A stretch of 8,936 bases of DNA, taken from a bacterium. GTDB lineage: Bacteria; Auribacterota; UBA3054. Positions 1 to 6,280 of the stretch are shown here, in pieces. The DNA lies in NCBI GenBank assembly GCA_017444325.1, contig JAFSWV010000221.1, positions 1 through 8,936 on the forward strand, in the 5' to 3' direction. The position numbers and the translations under genes are program-made. The notes below the pieces were generated by a model that was not told the DNA's origin, did no database searches, and saw only the letters and a program-made list of their open reading frames with translations. Every line of letters begins with the position of its first letter. Within the stretch, counting starts at the first letter, position 1.

Positions 1-92
1 CCCTTCTGACCTTTGACGGTGACCTTGCCGGTCTCGGCCGTCACGGTCACGCCCTGGGGCACCGTAATAGTTTTTCTTCCGATTCGTGACAT
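1..92 (-). CDS. rplF: 50S ribosomal protein L6, N-terminal fragment cut by the window edge
   Basis: The 30 visible codons begin MSRIGRKTITVPQGV and continue with a T-V-T-A-E-T-G-K-V-T-V-K-G pattern, the typical N-terminal beta-strand region of L6. L6 binds 23S rRNA near the factor-binding site of the large subunit. The rest of the gene, about 150 codons, lies beyond position 1. The start is the ATG at 92-90. Upstream there is only an A-rich AAAAGA and no good Shine-Dalgarno site, unlike most genes here, so translation may depend on coupling to rpsH, 38 nt upstream. The order rpsH-rplF is the standard spc operon order, which supports the call. Confidence 0.93.
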   Translation of the reverse strand, partial: MSRIGRKTITVPQGVTVTAETGKVTVKGQK

Positions 93-130
93 TTTCTTTT
101 ATATTTGGGTTTCGCGGATCACCGCTTTGA

Positions 131-526
131 TTACCATATTTCCACTAAGAGCTCGCCGCCCACATTGCGCTTCTTGGCTTCCTTGCTCGTTATGACGCCT
201 TCCGGGGTGGAGACGATCATAAGACCAAGCCCGCCTCTGACCAGCTTCATTTCGGAAGCGGCCGCGTAACGGCGCAGACCGGGCTTAGAGACGCGTTTGA
301 TATGCTGAATGACCGGTTCGTGACGGAAATAACGGATATAGACGCGGAGAGTCGGGATAGGAGCATCCTCCACCGGCTGATAACCGCTGATGAAACCTTC
401 CGCCTTCAGAACTTCCAGAATGCTTACTTTGAGCTTGGAAGCGGGGACGTCGACGCTGCGATGCTTAGCCATGCACGCGTTTCTGATGCGCGCAAGAAGA
501 TCGCCGATCGGGTCTGACATTGCCAT
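131..526 (-). CDS. rpsH: 30S ribosomal protein S8
   Basis: This 131-residue protein matches the usual S8 length of about 130. The N-terminus has the family pattern MSDPIGDLLARIRNA preceded by two extra residues. The C-terminus carries the S8 signature: S-T-P-E-G-V, then K-E-A-K-K-R-N-V-G-G-E and a final aromatic residue. S8 is a primary 16S rRNA binder of the central domain; in E. coli it also represses the spc operon by binding its mRNA (established there, not shown here). The ATG at 526 is chosen over the in-frame ATG at 520 because an AGGAG lies 6 nt upstream of the first one. The gap to rpsZ is 42 nt. Confidence 0.97.
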   Translation of the reverse strand: MAMSDPIGDLLARIRNACMAKHRSVDVPASKLKVSILEVLKAEGFISGYQPVEDAPIPTLRVYIRYFRHEPVIQHIKRVSKPGLRRYAAASEMKLVRGGLGLMIVSTPEGVITSKEAKKRNVGGELLVEIW

Positions 527-568
527 ACTTAACTCCTGATATATTGAATTATCTTGTTTTCAGAAAAA

Positions 569-754
569 TTACCAGCTGGATTTGACCACGCCGGGGATAG
601 CGCCGTTGCCCGCCAGTTCGCGGAAACAAATACGGCAAAGCTGGAACTTACGCATATACCCGCGACGACGGCCGCATCTCTGACAGCGATTGTAGCCTCT
701 GCAACTGAACTTCGGGGTCCTTTTCTGCTTCTGTATCAATGATGTTTTAGCCAC
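569..754 (-). CDS. rpsZ: 30S ribosomal protein S14, zinc-binding (type Z) form
   Basis: This is a 61-residue S14 of the short, zinc-containing class. Two CxxC pairs, C24/C27 and C40/C43, form the zinc ribbon; a further Cys at 18 is not part of the standard set. Basic residues around the ribbon and the C-terminal end G-V-V-K-S-S-W are typical. S14 sits in the head of the small subunit and assembles late. The longer zinc-free (C-minus) paralogue seen in some genomes is not in this window. Translation starts at a GTG (754-752) with AAAGG 8 nt upstream. The gap to rplE is only 11 nt, suggesting translational coupling. Confidence 0.96.
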   Translation of the reverse strand: MAKTSLIQKQKRTPKFSCRGYNRCQRCGRRRGYMRKFQLCRICFRELAGNGAIPGVVKSSW

Positions 755-765
755 TTTGAGAACCT

Positions 766-1383
766 TTATTTAGCGTTAGTGTTTTTCACGAAAGGCATAC
801 CGAATTCCTTCAGCATGGCTTTGCAGTCAGCGTCGGAAGTGGTGCTGGTGACGAACGTAATATTCATGCCCTGCTGGCGTTTCACTTTGTCCGGGTTGAT
901 CTCGGGGAAGACCAGCTGGTCGTTAAGGCCGAAAGAGAAATTGCCGTTGCCGTCGAAGCCCTTGGCGGAGATGCCGCGGAAGTCGCGGATGCGGGGCAGG
1001 GCGATGCAGATGAGTCTTTCCAAGAACTCATACATGCGGGCGCCGCGCAGGGTGACTTTGCAGCCGACCTGGTTGCCTTCTCTCAGCTTGAAGTTGGAGA
1101 CGGACTTCGTGGCTTTGGTGATGACGGGCTTCTGGCCGGTGATGATGGCCAGGTCCGCGGCGGCGTTCTGAACGTGGGCCGCGTCTTCAGTAGCGATGCC
1201 GACGCCCATGCTCACCACGATCTTCACGAGTTTCGGGACGAGGTGGACGTTTTCCTTCTTGAGATCCTTGAAAAGCTTGGCTTTGATCTCGTCGTTGTAG
1301 AGCGCCATGAAACGCGGCGTCACTTTCTCGGCGGGGGCAGAAGCCTTGGCTTCCGGAGCTTCTTTCTTAGCTTTTGCGCACAT
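766..1383 (-). CDS. rplE: 50S ribosomal protein L5 with an N-terminal extension
   Basis: L5 binds 5S rRNA and contacts the P-site tRNA in the central protuberance. The family body begins near residue 26 (MALYNDEIKAKLF). It includes N-M-G-V-G-like S-M-G-V-G-I-A near residue 59, the tRNA/5S-contacting loop P-R-I-R-D-F-R-G, and F-P-E-I-N-P-D-K near the C-terminus. At 205 residues it is about 25 longer than the usual ~180. The excess is an Ala/Lys/Pro/Glu-rich N-terminal tail. The long start is preferred: the ATG at 1383 has AAAGGA about 10 nt upstream, while the ATG at 1308, which would give a standard-length protein, has no Shine-Dalgarno site. Confidence 0.96.
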   Translation of the reverse strand: MCAKAKKEAPEAKASAPAEKVTPRFMALYNDEIKAKLFKDLKKENVHLVPKLVKIVVSMGVGIATEDAAHVQNAAADLAIITGQKPVITKATKSVSNFKLREGNQVGCKVTLRGARMYEFLERLICIALPRIRDFRGISAKGFDGNGNFSFGLNDQLVFPEINPDKVKRQQGMNITFVTSTTSDADCKAMLKEFGMPFVKNTNAK

Positions 1384-1412
1384 TTTTTATCTTTCCTTTA
1401 TGCTTACCTTGC

Positions 1413-1655
1413 TTATTCGTTCGAGCCGGAGCTCACGAGCTTCACGTTCGAGATGTGGATGGGAGCCTCTTTGTCGACGATGCCGCCCTTCTGGGCTTCG
1501 CTGCGGGCCTTGACGTGGCGCTTCTGGAGCTTCACGCCCTCCACCTTGATGGTGCAGTTTTCACAGCCGGCATTCTTGACGCTGAGGACTTTGCCTTCCT
1601 TGCCTTTGCCGTTGCCGGAGATAACTTTGACGATGTCACCTTTTTTGATACCCAT
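1413..1655 (-). CDS. rplX: 50S ribosomal protein L24
   Basis: The 80-residue product starts MGIKKGDIVKVISGNGKGKEG, an L24 N-terminus with the KOW motif around residues 3-30. A central I-K-V-E-G-V and the C-terminal I-H-I-S-N-V-K-L are also family features. L24 is an assembly initiator that binds 23S rRNA near the exit tunnel. I place the start at the ATG 1655-1653, because AAGGAAGG lies 7 nt upstream. An in-frame TTG at 1676 would add 7 residues, but the Shine-Dalgarno site would then lie inside the gene and the gene would overlap rplN. An internal C-E-N-C pair is present without a partner pair, so zinc binding is not indicated. Confidence 0.95.
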   Translation of the reverse strand: MGIKKGDIVKVISGNGKGKEGKVLSVKNAGCENCTIKVEGVKLQKRHVKARSEAQKGGIVDKEAPIHISNVKLVSSGSNE

Positions 1656-1668
1656 AAAATTACCTTCC

Positions 1669-2037
1669 TTACACAACTTCCGGGGCTAAAGAAACGATCT
1701 TCGTAAACTTCTTTTCACGCAGTTCCCTGGCCACGGGCCCGAAGATACGGGTGCCTTTCGGATCTTTGTCCTTGGCGAGGATGACCAGCGCGTTGTTGTC
1801 GAAACGGAGCTTAGAGCCGTCTTTGCGTTTGATGATGTTCTTGGTGCGGACGATGACGCCTTTCACCACTTCGCCTTTCTTGACGGGGCTGTTGGGGTCG
1901 GCGGCCTTGACGGAGCAGACGATGATGTCGCCCACCTGAGCGTAATGACGCTTAGTACCGCCGAGGACTCGGATGCACATGACCTCACGGGCGCCCGTGT
2001 TGTCGGCGACTACCAGTCTGGTTTGTTGCTGAATCAT
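1669..2037 (-). CDS. rplN: 50S ribosomal protein L14
   Basis: At 122 residues this is exactly the family length. The start MIQQQTRLVVADNTGAREV and the following C-I-R-V-L-G-G, with G-D-I-I-V-C-S-V-K downstream, are classic L14 sequence. The C-terminal F-G-P-V-A-R-E-L-R-E-K-K-F-T-K-I-V-S-L-A-P-E-V closes the beta-barrel protein. L14 lies at the subunit interface next to L19 and the silencing factor RsfS. The gap to rpsQ is 13 nt, and the gap to rplX is 13 nt. Nothing about it is unusual. Confidence 0.98.
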   Translation of the reverse strand: MIQQQTRLVVADNTGAREVMCIRVLGGTKRHYAQVGDIIVCSVKAADPNSPVKKGEVVKGVIVRTKNIIKRKDGSKLRFDNNALVILAKDKDPKGTRIFGPVARELREKKFTKIVSLAPEVV

Positions 2038-2050
2038 ACTTTCTTACTCC

Positions 2051-2335
2051 TTACTGCTGTTCGGAAGCGTTCAGAGTGGCGCGCTCAACGATCTCAAGGA
2101 GACGCCAACGTTTGGTTTTGCTAATAGGACGGCACTCTTCTATTCTGACGGTGTCGCCGAGACGAGCTTCGTTCTTCTCGTCATGAACGTAGTACTTCTT
2201 GACCAGGCGCACCATCTTGCTGTACAAGACGTGCGGCGCACGGCGTTCGACACGCACCACGAGGGATTTGTCTCCCTTATCGCTGATCACCACGCCCTGG
2301 CGGATCTTTCTGCTGCTATCAATTTTGTTTTCCAT
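2051..2335 (-). CDS. rpsQ: 30S ribosomal protein S17
   Basis: S17 is an OB-fold primary binder of the 16S rRNA 5' domain. The family pattern is present: R-K-I-R-Q-G-V-V-I-S-D-K near residue 10, Y-V-H-D-E near 49, and G-D-T-V-R-I-E-E-C-R-P-I-S-K-T-K-R-W around 60-77. The 94 residues are slightly longer than the usual 80-88, with a short polar lead (MENKIDSS) and a short tail. The ATG at 2335 has only a weak GGA about 10 nt upstream. It sits 23 nt after rpmC and 13 nt before rplN, in the standard order. Confidence 0.97.
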   Translation of the reverse strand: MENKIDSSRKIRQGVVISDKGDKSLVVRVERRAPHVLYSKMVRLVKKYYVHDEKNEARLGDTVRIEECRPISKTKRWRLLEIVERATLNASEQQ

Positions 2336-2358
2336 TATCTGGTTTCCGATTTATGTCG

Positions 2359-2559
2359 TTACTGCGACTTTTTATTCTTTTCAGTGATGACGGTCTTGAC
2401 CTGGGCGATCGCGCGGCGATTCTGCTTCAGTTCGTGGGTGGTCGTCAGCTGCTTAATGGCTTTCTTATTGCGAAGCTCGAAGCTTTCCTTCTGCAGACGG
2501 GAGAGTTCCTTCTCCAGCTGGTCCACTTCCAGATTGCGGATCTCGTTAGCTTTCTTCAT
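2359..2559 (-). CDS. rpmC: 50S ribosomal protein L29
   Basis: This 66-residue helical-hairpin protein has the usual L29 pattern: MKKANEIRNLEVDQLEKEL, then L-Q-K-E-S-F-E-L-R-N, and later E-L-K-Q-N-R-R-A-I-A-Q-V-K-T. L29 sits beside L23 at the tunnel exit, where nascent-chain factors dock. A strong AAGGAG lies 7 nt upstream of the ATG at 2559. The gap to the end of rplP is 11 nt. The length is ordinary and the gene is intact. Confidence 0.97.
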   Translation of the reverse strand: MKKANEIRNLEVDQLEKELSRLQKESFELRNKKAIKQLTTTHELKQNRRAIAQVKTVITEKNKKSQ

Positions 2560-2570
2560 CGGTTGTCTCC

Positions 2571-2987
2571 TTAGATTACATGCCTCGCGACGAAGCGAGT
2601 GCGGATGGAGAGTTTAGCGGCGGCCAGGCAGAGAGCCTCTTTGGCGACGGCTTCCGTAACGCCTTCGATCTCGAACATGACCTTGCCCGGACGGACGACG
2701 GCGACCCAACCTTCGGTGGCGCCTTTGCCTTTGCCCTGACGGGTCTCAGCGGGTTTCTTGCTGTAGGGTTTGTCGGGGAACGAGCGGATCCAGACTTTGC
2801 CGCGTCTCTTCATGTGACGGGTGATGGCGACACGGGCCGCCTCGATCTGGATGGCTGTGACCCAGCCTCTGTCCAGGGCCTGAAGGCCGTATTCACCGAA
2901 AGCGACTTCCGTTCCGCCCTTGGCGAGACCGGAGCGCGACATGCGCTGCTGCTTTCTGAACTTAACTCTTTTCGGTTGTAGAGCCAT
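2571..2987 (-). CDS. rplP: 50S ribosomal protein L16
   Basis: The 138-residue protein has the family length. L16 organises 23S rRNA near the A site. Visible signatures are the start MALQPKRVKFRKQQR, the segment F-G-E-Y-G-L-Q-A-L near residue 30, A-A-R-V-A-I-T-R-H-M-K-R-R-G-K-V-W-I-R, and K-K-P-A-E-T-R-Q-G-K-G-K-G. That last stretch contains the conserved Arg which in E. coli L16 is the hydroxylation site (R81). The ATG at 2987 has AAGGA about 9 nt upstream. The gap to rpsC is 30 nt. Confidence 0.97.
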   Translation of the reverse strand: MALQPKRVKFRKQQRMSRSGLAKGGTEVAFGEYGLQALDRGWVTAIQIEAARVAITRHMKRRGKVWIRSFPDKPYSKKPAETRQGKGKGATEGWVAVVRPGKVMFEIEGVTEAVAKEALCLAAAKLSIRTRFVARHVI

Positions 2988-3017
2988 AATCTATCTTCCT
3001 TCTCAAATTATTCTCTG

Positions 3018-3725
3018 TTACTTGGCCTTCTCGGCGCGGGGAGCTCTCGGGCCGCGGGGGGCTCTGGGCTTGGAGGGACGGCGTTCCGCCTTCTCTTCGA
3101 GGGCCTTGTCGTTGCGGGAGATCCAGACTTTGCAGCCGATGGCGCCGTAAGTCGTGCGGGCTTCGGCGAAACCGAAGTCGATGTCCGCTCTCAAGGTGTG
3201 CAGAGGCACTTTGCCGACGCGGATGGACTCGGTGCGGGCAATCTCAGCGCCGCCGAGACGGCCGCTCACGACGATACGGATGCCGAGGGCGCCCATATCC
3301 ATGGCGAGCTGGGAGCTGCGTTTCAAAACGCGCTTATAGGAAGCGCGCTTCTCGAGCTGCTGGGCAACGCCTTCCGCCACGAGCTGGGCTTCCAGTTCCG
3401 GGCGCTTGATCTCTTCGATCTCAATGTAGATGTCGCGCTTGGTGAACTGCTTCAATTCATCGCGCAGCTTGTTGATGTCGCCGCCTTTCGTGCCGATGAC
3501 CAGACCCGGACGGGCCGTGTAGACGGTCACGCGGATACGGTCGGTGACGCGTTCGATCTTAACGTGAGCAACGCCGGAAGCGTAGAGTTTACGCTTGACG
3601 AAATCGCGGATCTTCAGATCCTCTATCAGCATGGCGCCAAACTCTTTACTTGGCGCGTACCACTTCGACTGCCAGTCGCGGTTCAAGGCGATGCGCAGAC
3701 CTATCGGATTTACTTTTTGTCCCAC
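3018..3725 (-). CDS. rpsC: 30S ribosomal protein S3
   Basis: S3 lines the mRNA entry channel and helps unwind mRNA structure. The start G-Q-K-V-N-P-I-G-L-R is invariant in the family. A KH domain with its GxxG loop (GTKG, residues 78-81) follows, and then the C-terminal S3 domain with G-R-L-G-G-A-E-I-A-R-T-E. The 235 residues end in a basic, Pro/Arg/Ala-rich tail from about residue 211 (repeats of R-A-P-R), which is variable among S3 proteins. Translation starts at GTG (3725-3723) with GGAG 9 nt upstream. Unlike other genes here, it is preceded by a 109-nt gap with its own promoter candidate. Confidence 0.97.
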   Translation of the reverse strand: MGQKVNPIGLRIALNRDWQSKWYAPSKEFGAMLIEDLKIRDFVKRKLYASGVAHVKIERVTDRIRVTVYTARPGLVIGTKGGDINKLRDELKQFTKRDIYIEIEEIKRPELEAQLVAEGVAQQLEKRASYKRVLKRSSQLAMDMGALGIRIVVSGRLGGAEIARTESIRVGKVPLHTLRADIDFGFAEARTTYGAIGCKVWISRNDKALEEKAERRPSKPRAPRGPRAPRAEKAK

Positions 3726-3743
3726 TGGATTTAACTCCGGTTC

Positions 3744-3786
3744 TCTCTGTTTTTGCGGTGTTTATTTACCGAAATAGTGACAGAGA
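3744..3786 (-). repeat. Inverted repeat/nested stem-loop in front of rpsC
   Basis: Seven-base perfect arms, ACAGAGA at 3780-3786 and TCTCTGT at 3744-3750 on the plus strand, enclose 29 nt. That interval holds a smaller hairpin, CGGT at 3756-3759 and ACCG at 3768-3771, with an 8-nt loop. The left arm touches the -10 box of the internal promoter. So the outer stem would form only in read-through transcripts from tuf, not in transcripts started at the internal promoter (inference). Confidence 0.5.
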
Positions 3787-3814
3787 TTATACCATTATGG
3801 CCCCTGGAAATCAA
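3786..3814 (-). promoter_or_regulatory. Internal sigma70-type promoter between rplV and rpsC
   Basis: On the minus strand TTGATT (3814-3809) is followed after 17 nt by a perfect TATAAT (3791-3786), which is preceded by TGG, an extended -10. All of it lies in the 109-nt gap after the rplV stop. Transcription would begin near 3779, giving a leader of about 53 nt before the rpsC GTG. This would let rpsC and everything downstream be expressed apart from the tuf-rplV part. Confidence 0.7.
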
Positions 3815-3834
3815 GGACCGGTTTTCTTAGATTT

Positions 3835-4164
3835 TTAGCGCTCGTCCGTCACCGTCACGGTGATGTGGCTAGTGCGTTTGATGATCCTGTTCGCACGGCC
3901 TCTGGAGGCCGGACGAAAACGTTTCATGGTCGGTCCGCCGTCGACCGTCGCGGATTTCACGACGAGGTCTTCGGGCAGAATAGAGGCGCCGGCGTTGGCC
4001 ACGGCGGACTTGAGGACCTTCACCACGAGACGGCTGGCCTTTTTCGGCGTAGCGTCAAGGATGCGGAGAGCCTCAGGAACGGCCTTTTTCGAGATCAGGT
4101 TAGTGACCAGGCGCGCCTTGGTTGGTGATATTCTCACCGTCTTAGCAATTGCTTTCGCTTCCAT
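3835..4164 (-). CDS. rplV: 50S ribosomal protein L22
   Basis: L22 spans from the surface of the large subunit to the exit tunnel. This 109-residue protein begins with the family pattern R-I-S-P-T-K-A-R-L-V near residue 11 and has the helical middle with K-V-L-K-S-A-V-A-N-A. Its long beta hairpin around residues 78-95 (G-P-T-M-K-R-F-R-P-A-S-R-G-R-A) reaches the tunnel wall. AAGGA lies about 10 nt upstream of the ATG at 4164. It is the last gene before the internal promoter, so it would form the end of the upstream transcription block if expression is split there. Confidence 0.97.
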   Translation of the reverse strand: MEAKAIAKTVRISPTKARLVTNLISKKAVPEALRILDATPKKASRLVVKVLKSAVANAGASILPEDLVVKSATVDGGPTMKRFRPASRGRANRIIKRTSHITVTVTDER

Positions 4165-4197
4165 GTGTCTATTTTCCTTCTTTAACTAATTTCGGTA

Positions 4198-4479
4198 TTA
4201 TTCACCGGGCTTCTTACCCTTGCTGCCGCTGTGCTGGCGGAACGTGCGAGTCGGCGCGAATTCGCCGAGCTTGTGACCCACCATGTTCTCCGTGATGAAG
4301 ACTGACACATGCTTTCTGCCATCGTGGACCAGGAATGTGTGTCCCACGAATTCCGGGGTTACCATTGAACGGCGAGACCAGGTCTTGATAGGTCTGTGTT
4401 CACCGCTCTCGGTCAAACGCTGGATCTTGACCAGCAGTTTGTCTTCGACATAAGGTCCTTTTTTAATTGATCGAGCCAT
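4198..4479 (-). CDS. rpsS: 30S ribosomal protein S19
   Basis: The 93-residue product has all the S19 marks: MARSIKKGPYV at the start, I-K-T-W-S-R-R-S near residue 31, and M-V-G-H-K-L-G-E-F-A-P-T-R-T-F near residue 66. S19 forms a complex with S13 in the head of the 30S subunit. Its start lies inside rplB: the ATG at 4479-4477 overlaps the last 17 nt of rplB. An AAAGG sits only 2 nt before the ATG, too close to be a normal Shine-Dalgarno site, so translational coupling to rplB is likely (inference). The gap to rplV is 33 nt. Confidence 0.97.
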   Translation of the reverse strand: MARSIKKGPYVEDKLLVKIQRLTESGEHRPIKTWSRRSMVTPEFVGHTFLVHDGRKHVSVFITENMVGHKLGEFAPTRTFRQHSGSKGKKPGE

Positions 4480-5302
4480 AGCCTTTCGTCCGTCGTTTTA
4501 TAATGTAATCGCTTCTCTTGGAGCGCGTTCTGGTCTTGCGTCCCAAACTCCTCTTGCCCCAGGGCGTAGTCGGATGACCGCCGGAGGCTCTGCCTTCGCC
4601 GCCGCCCATCGGGTGGTCGATCGGGTTCATGGCAACGCCTCGTACGCTCGGCCTGATGCCGCGCCAGCGGTTGCGGCCGGCCTTGCCAAGAGAGACTTTC
4701 TCATGGTCTCTGTTGCCGACCACGCCGATAGTGGCGCGCGCTTCCAGGGGGATCAGACGGACTTCGCCGCTGCCCATGCGAACGTGAGCGAACTTGCCTT
4801 CCTTCGCCATCAGGGTCGCGAAACAACCGGCGCTGCGCACCAGCTTGCCGCCCTGACCGGGGATCAGTTCGATGTTGTGGATCTGGGTGCCCAAAGGAAT
4901 GCGGGAAAGCGGCATGGTGTTGCCGACGTTGAATTCGCATTCGTCGCCGGACATGATCGTGTTGCCGACCGCGATGCCTTCCGGGGCAATGATGTAACGC
5001 TTTTCGCCGTCCTTATAGTTGATGAGGGCGATGTGAGCCGTACGATAAGGATCGTATTCGATGCGCGCGACGGTGCCGGGGATGCCGTCTTTGTCGCGCT
5101 TGAAGTCGATCAGACGATACAAGCGTTTGTGGTGACCGCCCTGGTGTCTCATAGAGACGTGACCATAGGCGTCACGACCCGCATGGCTTTTAAGTTTGAC
5201 CACCAAGCTCTGCTCGGGTCCCTCTTTGTAGAGGTCCTCGCGCGAGATGTTGGACATGTGGCGCCTTGAGGGGGTTGTGGGTTTGTATTTTTTGATTGCC
5301 AT
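4463..5302 (-). CDS. rplB: 50S ribosomal protein L2
   Basis: L2 is a large primary 23S rRNA binder needed for subunit association and peptidyl transfer. The 279-residue protein has the N-terminal P-T-T-P-S-R-R, the central R-S-A-G family segment, and the C-terminal N-P-I-D-H-P-M-G-G-G-E-G-R. H230 here matches the conserved catalytic-centre His229 of E. coli L2. The residue after H-P is Met instead of the common His, a variant I recall in some other phyla. The last six residues (GYGSIN) extend past the usual basic end and run into rpsS. The ATG at 5302 has only a distant AGGA (14 nt), so initiation looks weak. Confidence 0.97.
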   Translation of the reverse strand: MAIKKYKPTTPSRRHMSNISREDLYKEGPEQSLVVKLKSHAGRDAYGHVSMRHQGGHHKRLYRLIDFKRDKDGIPGTVARIEYDPYRTAHIALINYKDGEKRYIIAPEGIAVGNTIMSGDECEFNVGNTMPLSRIPLGTQIHNIELIPGQGGKLVRSAGCFATLMAKEGKFAHVRMGSGEVRLIPLEARATIGVVGNRDHEKVSLGKAGRNRWRGIRPSVRGVAMNPIDHPMGGGEGRASGGHPTTPWGKRSLGRKTRTRSKRSDYIIKRRTKGYGSIN

Positions 5303-5338
5303 AATTCTAATTTAGTTCCTAAACTGTGAAGCCAATTT

Positions 5339-5620
5339 TTACGTCAAGCTGATGGAATTGCCGGAAGCGAGGCGCACGATGGCGCGGCGGTATCCGGGAA
5401 CATAGCCGATCTTGAGGCCGCGGCGGCGTTCTTTGCCGACTCGGTTTAAGATCTGCACTTCCTCTACTTTGACCTGGTAAAGCGCCTCAACGGCGGCCTT
5501 GACCTCGATCTTGTTGGCGTTGGCAGCCACTTTGAAGATGTACTGGTTCGCGGTCTCGGCGAGGAAAGTCCCCTTTTCCGAGATGATCTGGCTCTTGATT
5601 ATTTCAGAGGGATTCTTCAT
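5339..5620 (-). CDS. rplW: 50S ribosomal protein L23
   Basis: L23 sits at the tunnel exit and is the docking site of trigger factor and SRP. In this 93-residue protein, S-E-K at 14-16 aligns with the conserved V-S-E-K of E. coli L23, so E15 corresponds to the trigger-factor contact E18. Y-I-F-K-V-A near residue 27, the helix K-A-A-V-E-A-L-Y and the basic loop R-V-G-K-E-R-R-R-G complete the fold. The ATG at 5620 shares one base with the rplD stop (TAATG), and a strong AAGGAGG lies 4 nt upstream within rplD. Tight coupling to rplD is therefore likely. Confidence 0.97.
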   Translation of the reverse strand: MKNPSEIIKSQIISEKGTFLAETANQYIFKVAANANKIEVKAAVEALYQVKVEEVQILNRVGKERRRGLKIGYVPGYRRAIVRLASGNSISLT

Positions 5621-6264
5621 TAGGCCTCCTTAATATTCTGGCTGGCCAGGAAACGCTCTTCCAGGACTTTGCAGGCGGCCTCGGAGAGGACCACCTCAGT
5701 GGCGTTCACGAGATCAAAAACGTTCACCCGGTCGGTGATGACGAAGAGCGCGTTCTCGATGTTGCGGGTGGACAGGCAGGCGTTTTCGTCGCCAGGCAGG
5801 CCAACCAGCATCAGTTTGCGGGACTCGAGGGCTTTCTTGAGGCCGGCCATAACTTTCGTCTGGGGCTTCTCCATATTCCAGTCGGCGATCACGCTAACGG
5901 AGCCATCGCGCATCATCTGGGCCAAAGTGCCGTAAAGAGCGATGCGGCGCTGCTTCTTGTTTATCTTCAGTTCATAGCTTCTGGGATGAGGGCCGTGGGC
6001 GATACCGCCGCCGCGCCTCACAGGGGAAGCGAAATAACCGGCGCGGGCATTGCCGGTGCCTTTCTGACGGAAAGGTTTCTTCTTCGTGAGGTTCACTTCA
6101 GACTTGGTCAGCGTAGAGGCGTTGCCCTGACGCTTGTTGGCCAGCTGAGCGACCACACAGTCATGCGTGAGTTCGGGATTGTAAGGGAAAGTCATGAAAG
6201 CTTCAGAGACTTCCACAGTGCCCGTCTTCTCGCCCGCAAAGTTAATCTTTGTTAATGATGCCAT
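5620..6264 (-). CDS. rplD: 50S ribosomal protein L4
   Basis: L4 binds 23S rRNA, and a long loop reaches into the exit tunnel. In this 214-residue protein the loop is visible around residues 47-90: A-N-K-R-Q-G-N-A, then K-K-P-F-R-Q-K-G-T-G-N-A-R-A-G and R-R-G-G-G-I-A-H-G-P. The remainder is the alpha/beta domain. In E. coli L4 also represses the S10 operon through its leader RNA; whether that holds here, where tuf leads the operon, is unknown. AAGGA lies about 10 nt upstream of the ATG at 6264. The gap to rplC is 16 nt. Confidence 0.97.
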   Translation of the reverse strand: MASLTKINFAGEKTGTVEVSEAFMTFPYNPELTHDCVVAQLANKRQGNASTLTKSEVNLTKKKPFRQKGTGNARAGYFASPVRRGGGIAHGPHPRSYELKINKKQRRIALYGTLAQMMRDGSVSVIADWNMEKPQTKVMAGLKKALESRKLMLVGLPGDENACLSTRNIENALFVITDRVNVFDLVNATEVVLSEAACKVLEERFLASQNIKEA

Positions 6265-6280
6265 TTATTATAGTTCCTTT

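Noticed and set aside
1656..1676. TTG start adding seven residues to L24
   Set aside because: It would place the Shine-Dalgarno site AAGGAAGG inside the gene and overlap rplN; the ATG at 1655 fits the family start exactly.
4574..5269. 231-codon open frame on the plus strand opposite rplB
   Set aside because: It is the shadow of the L2 gene. The Ala/Asp/Val-rich product has no family features.
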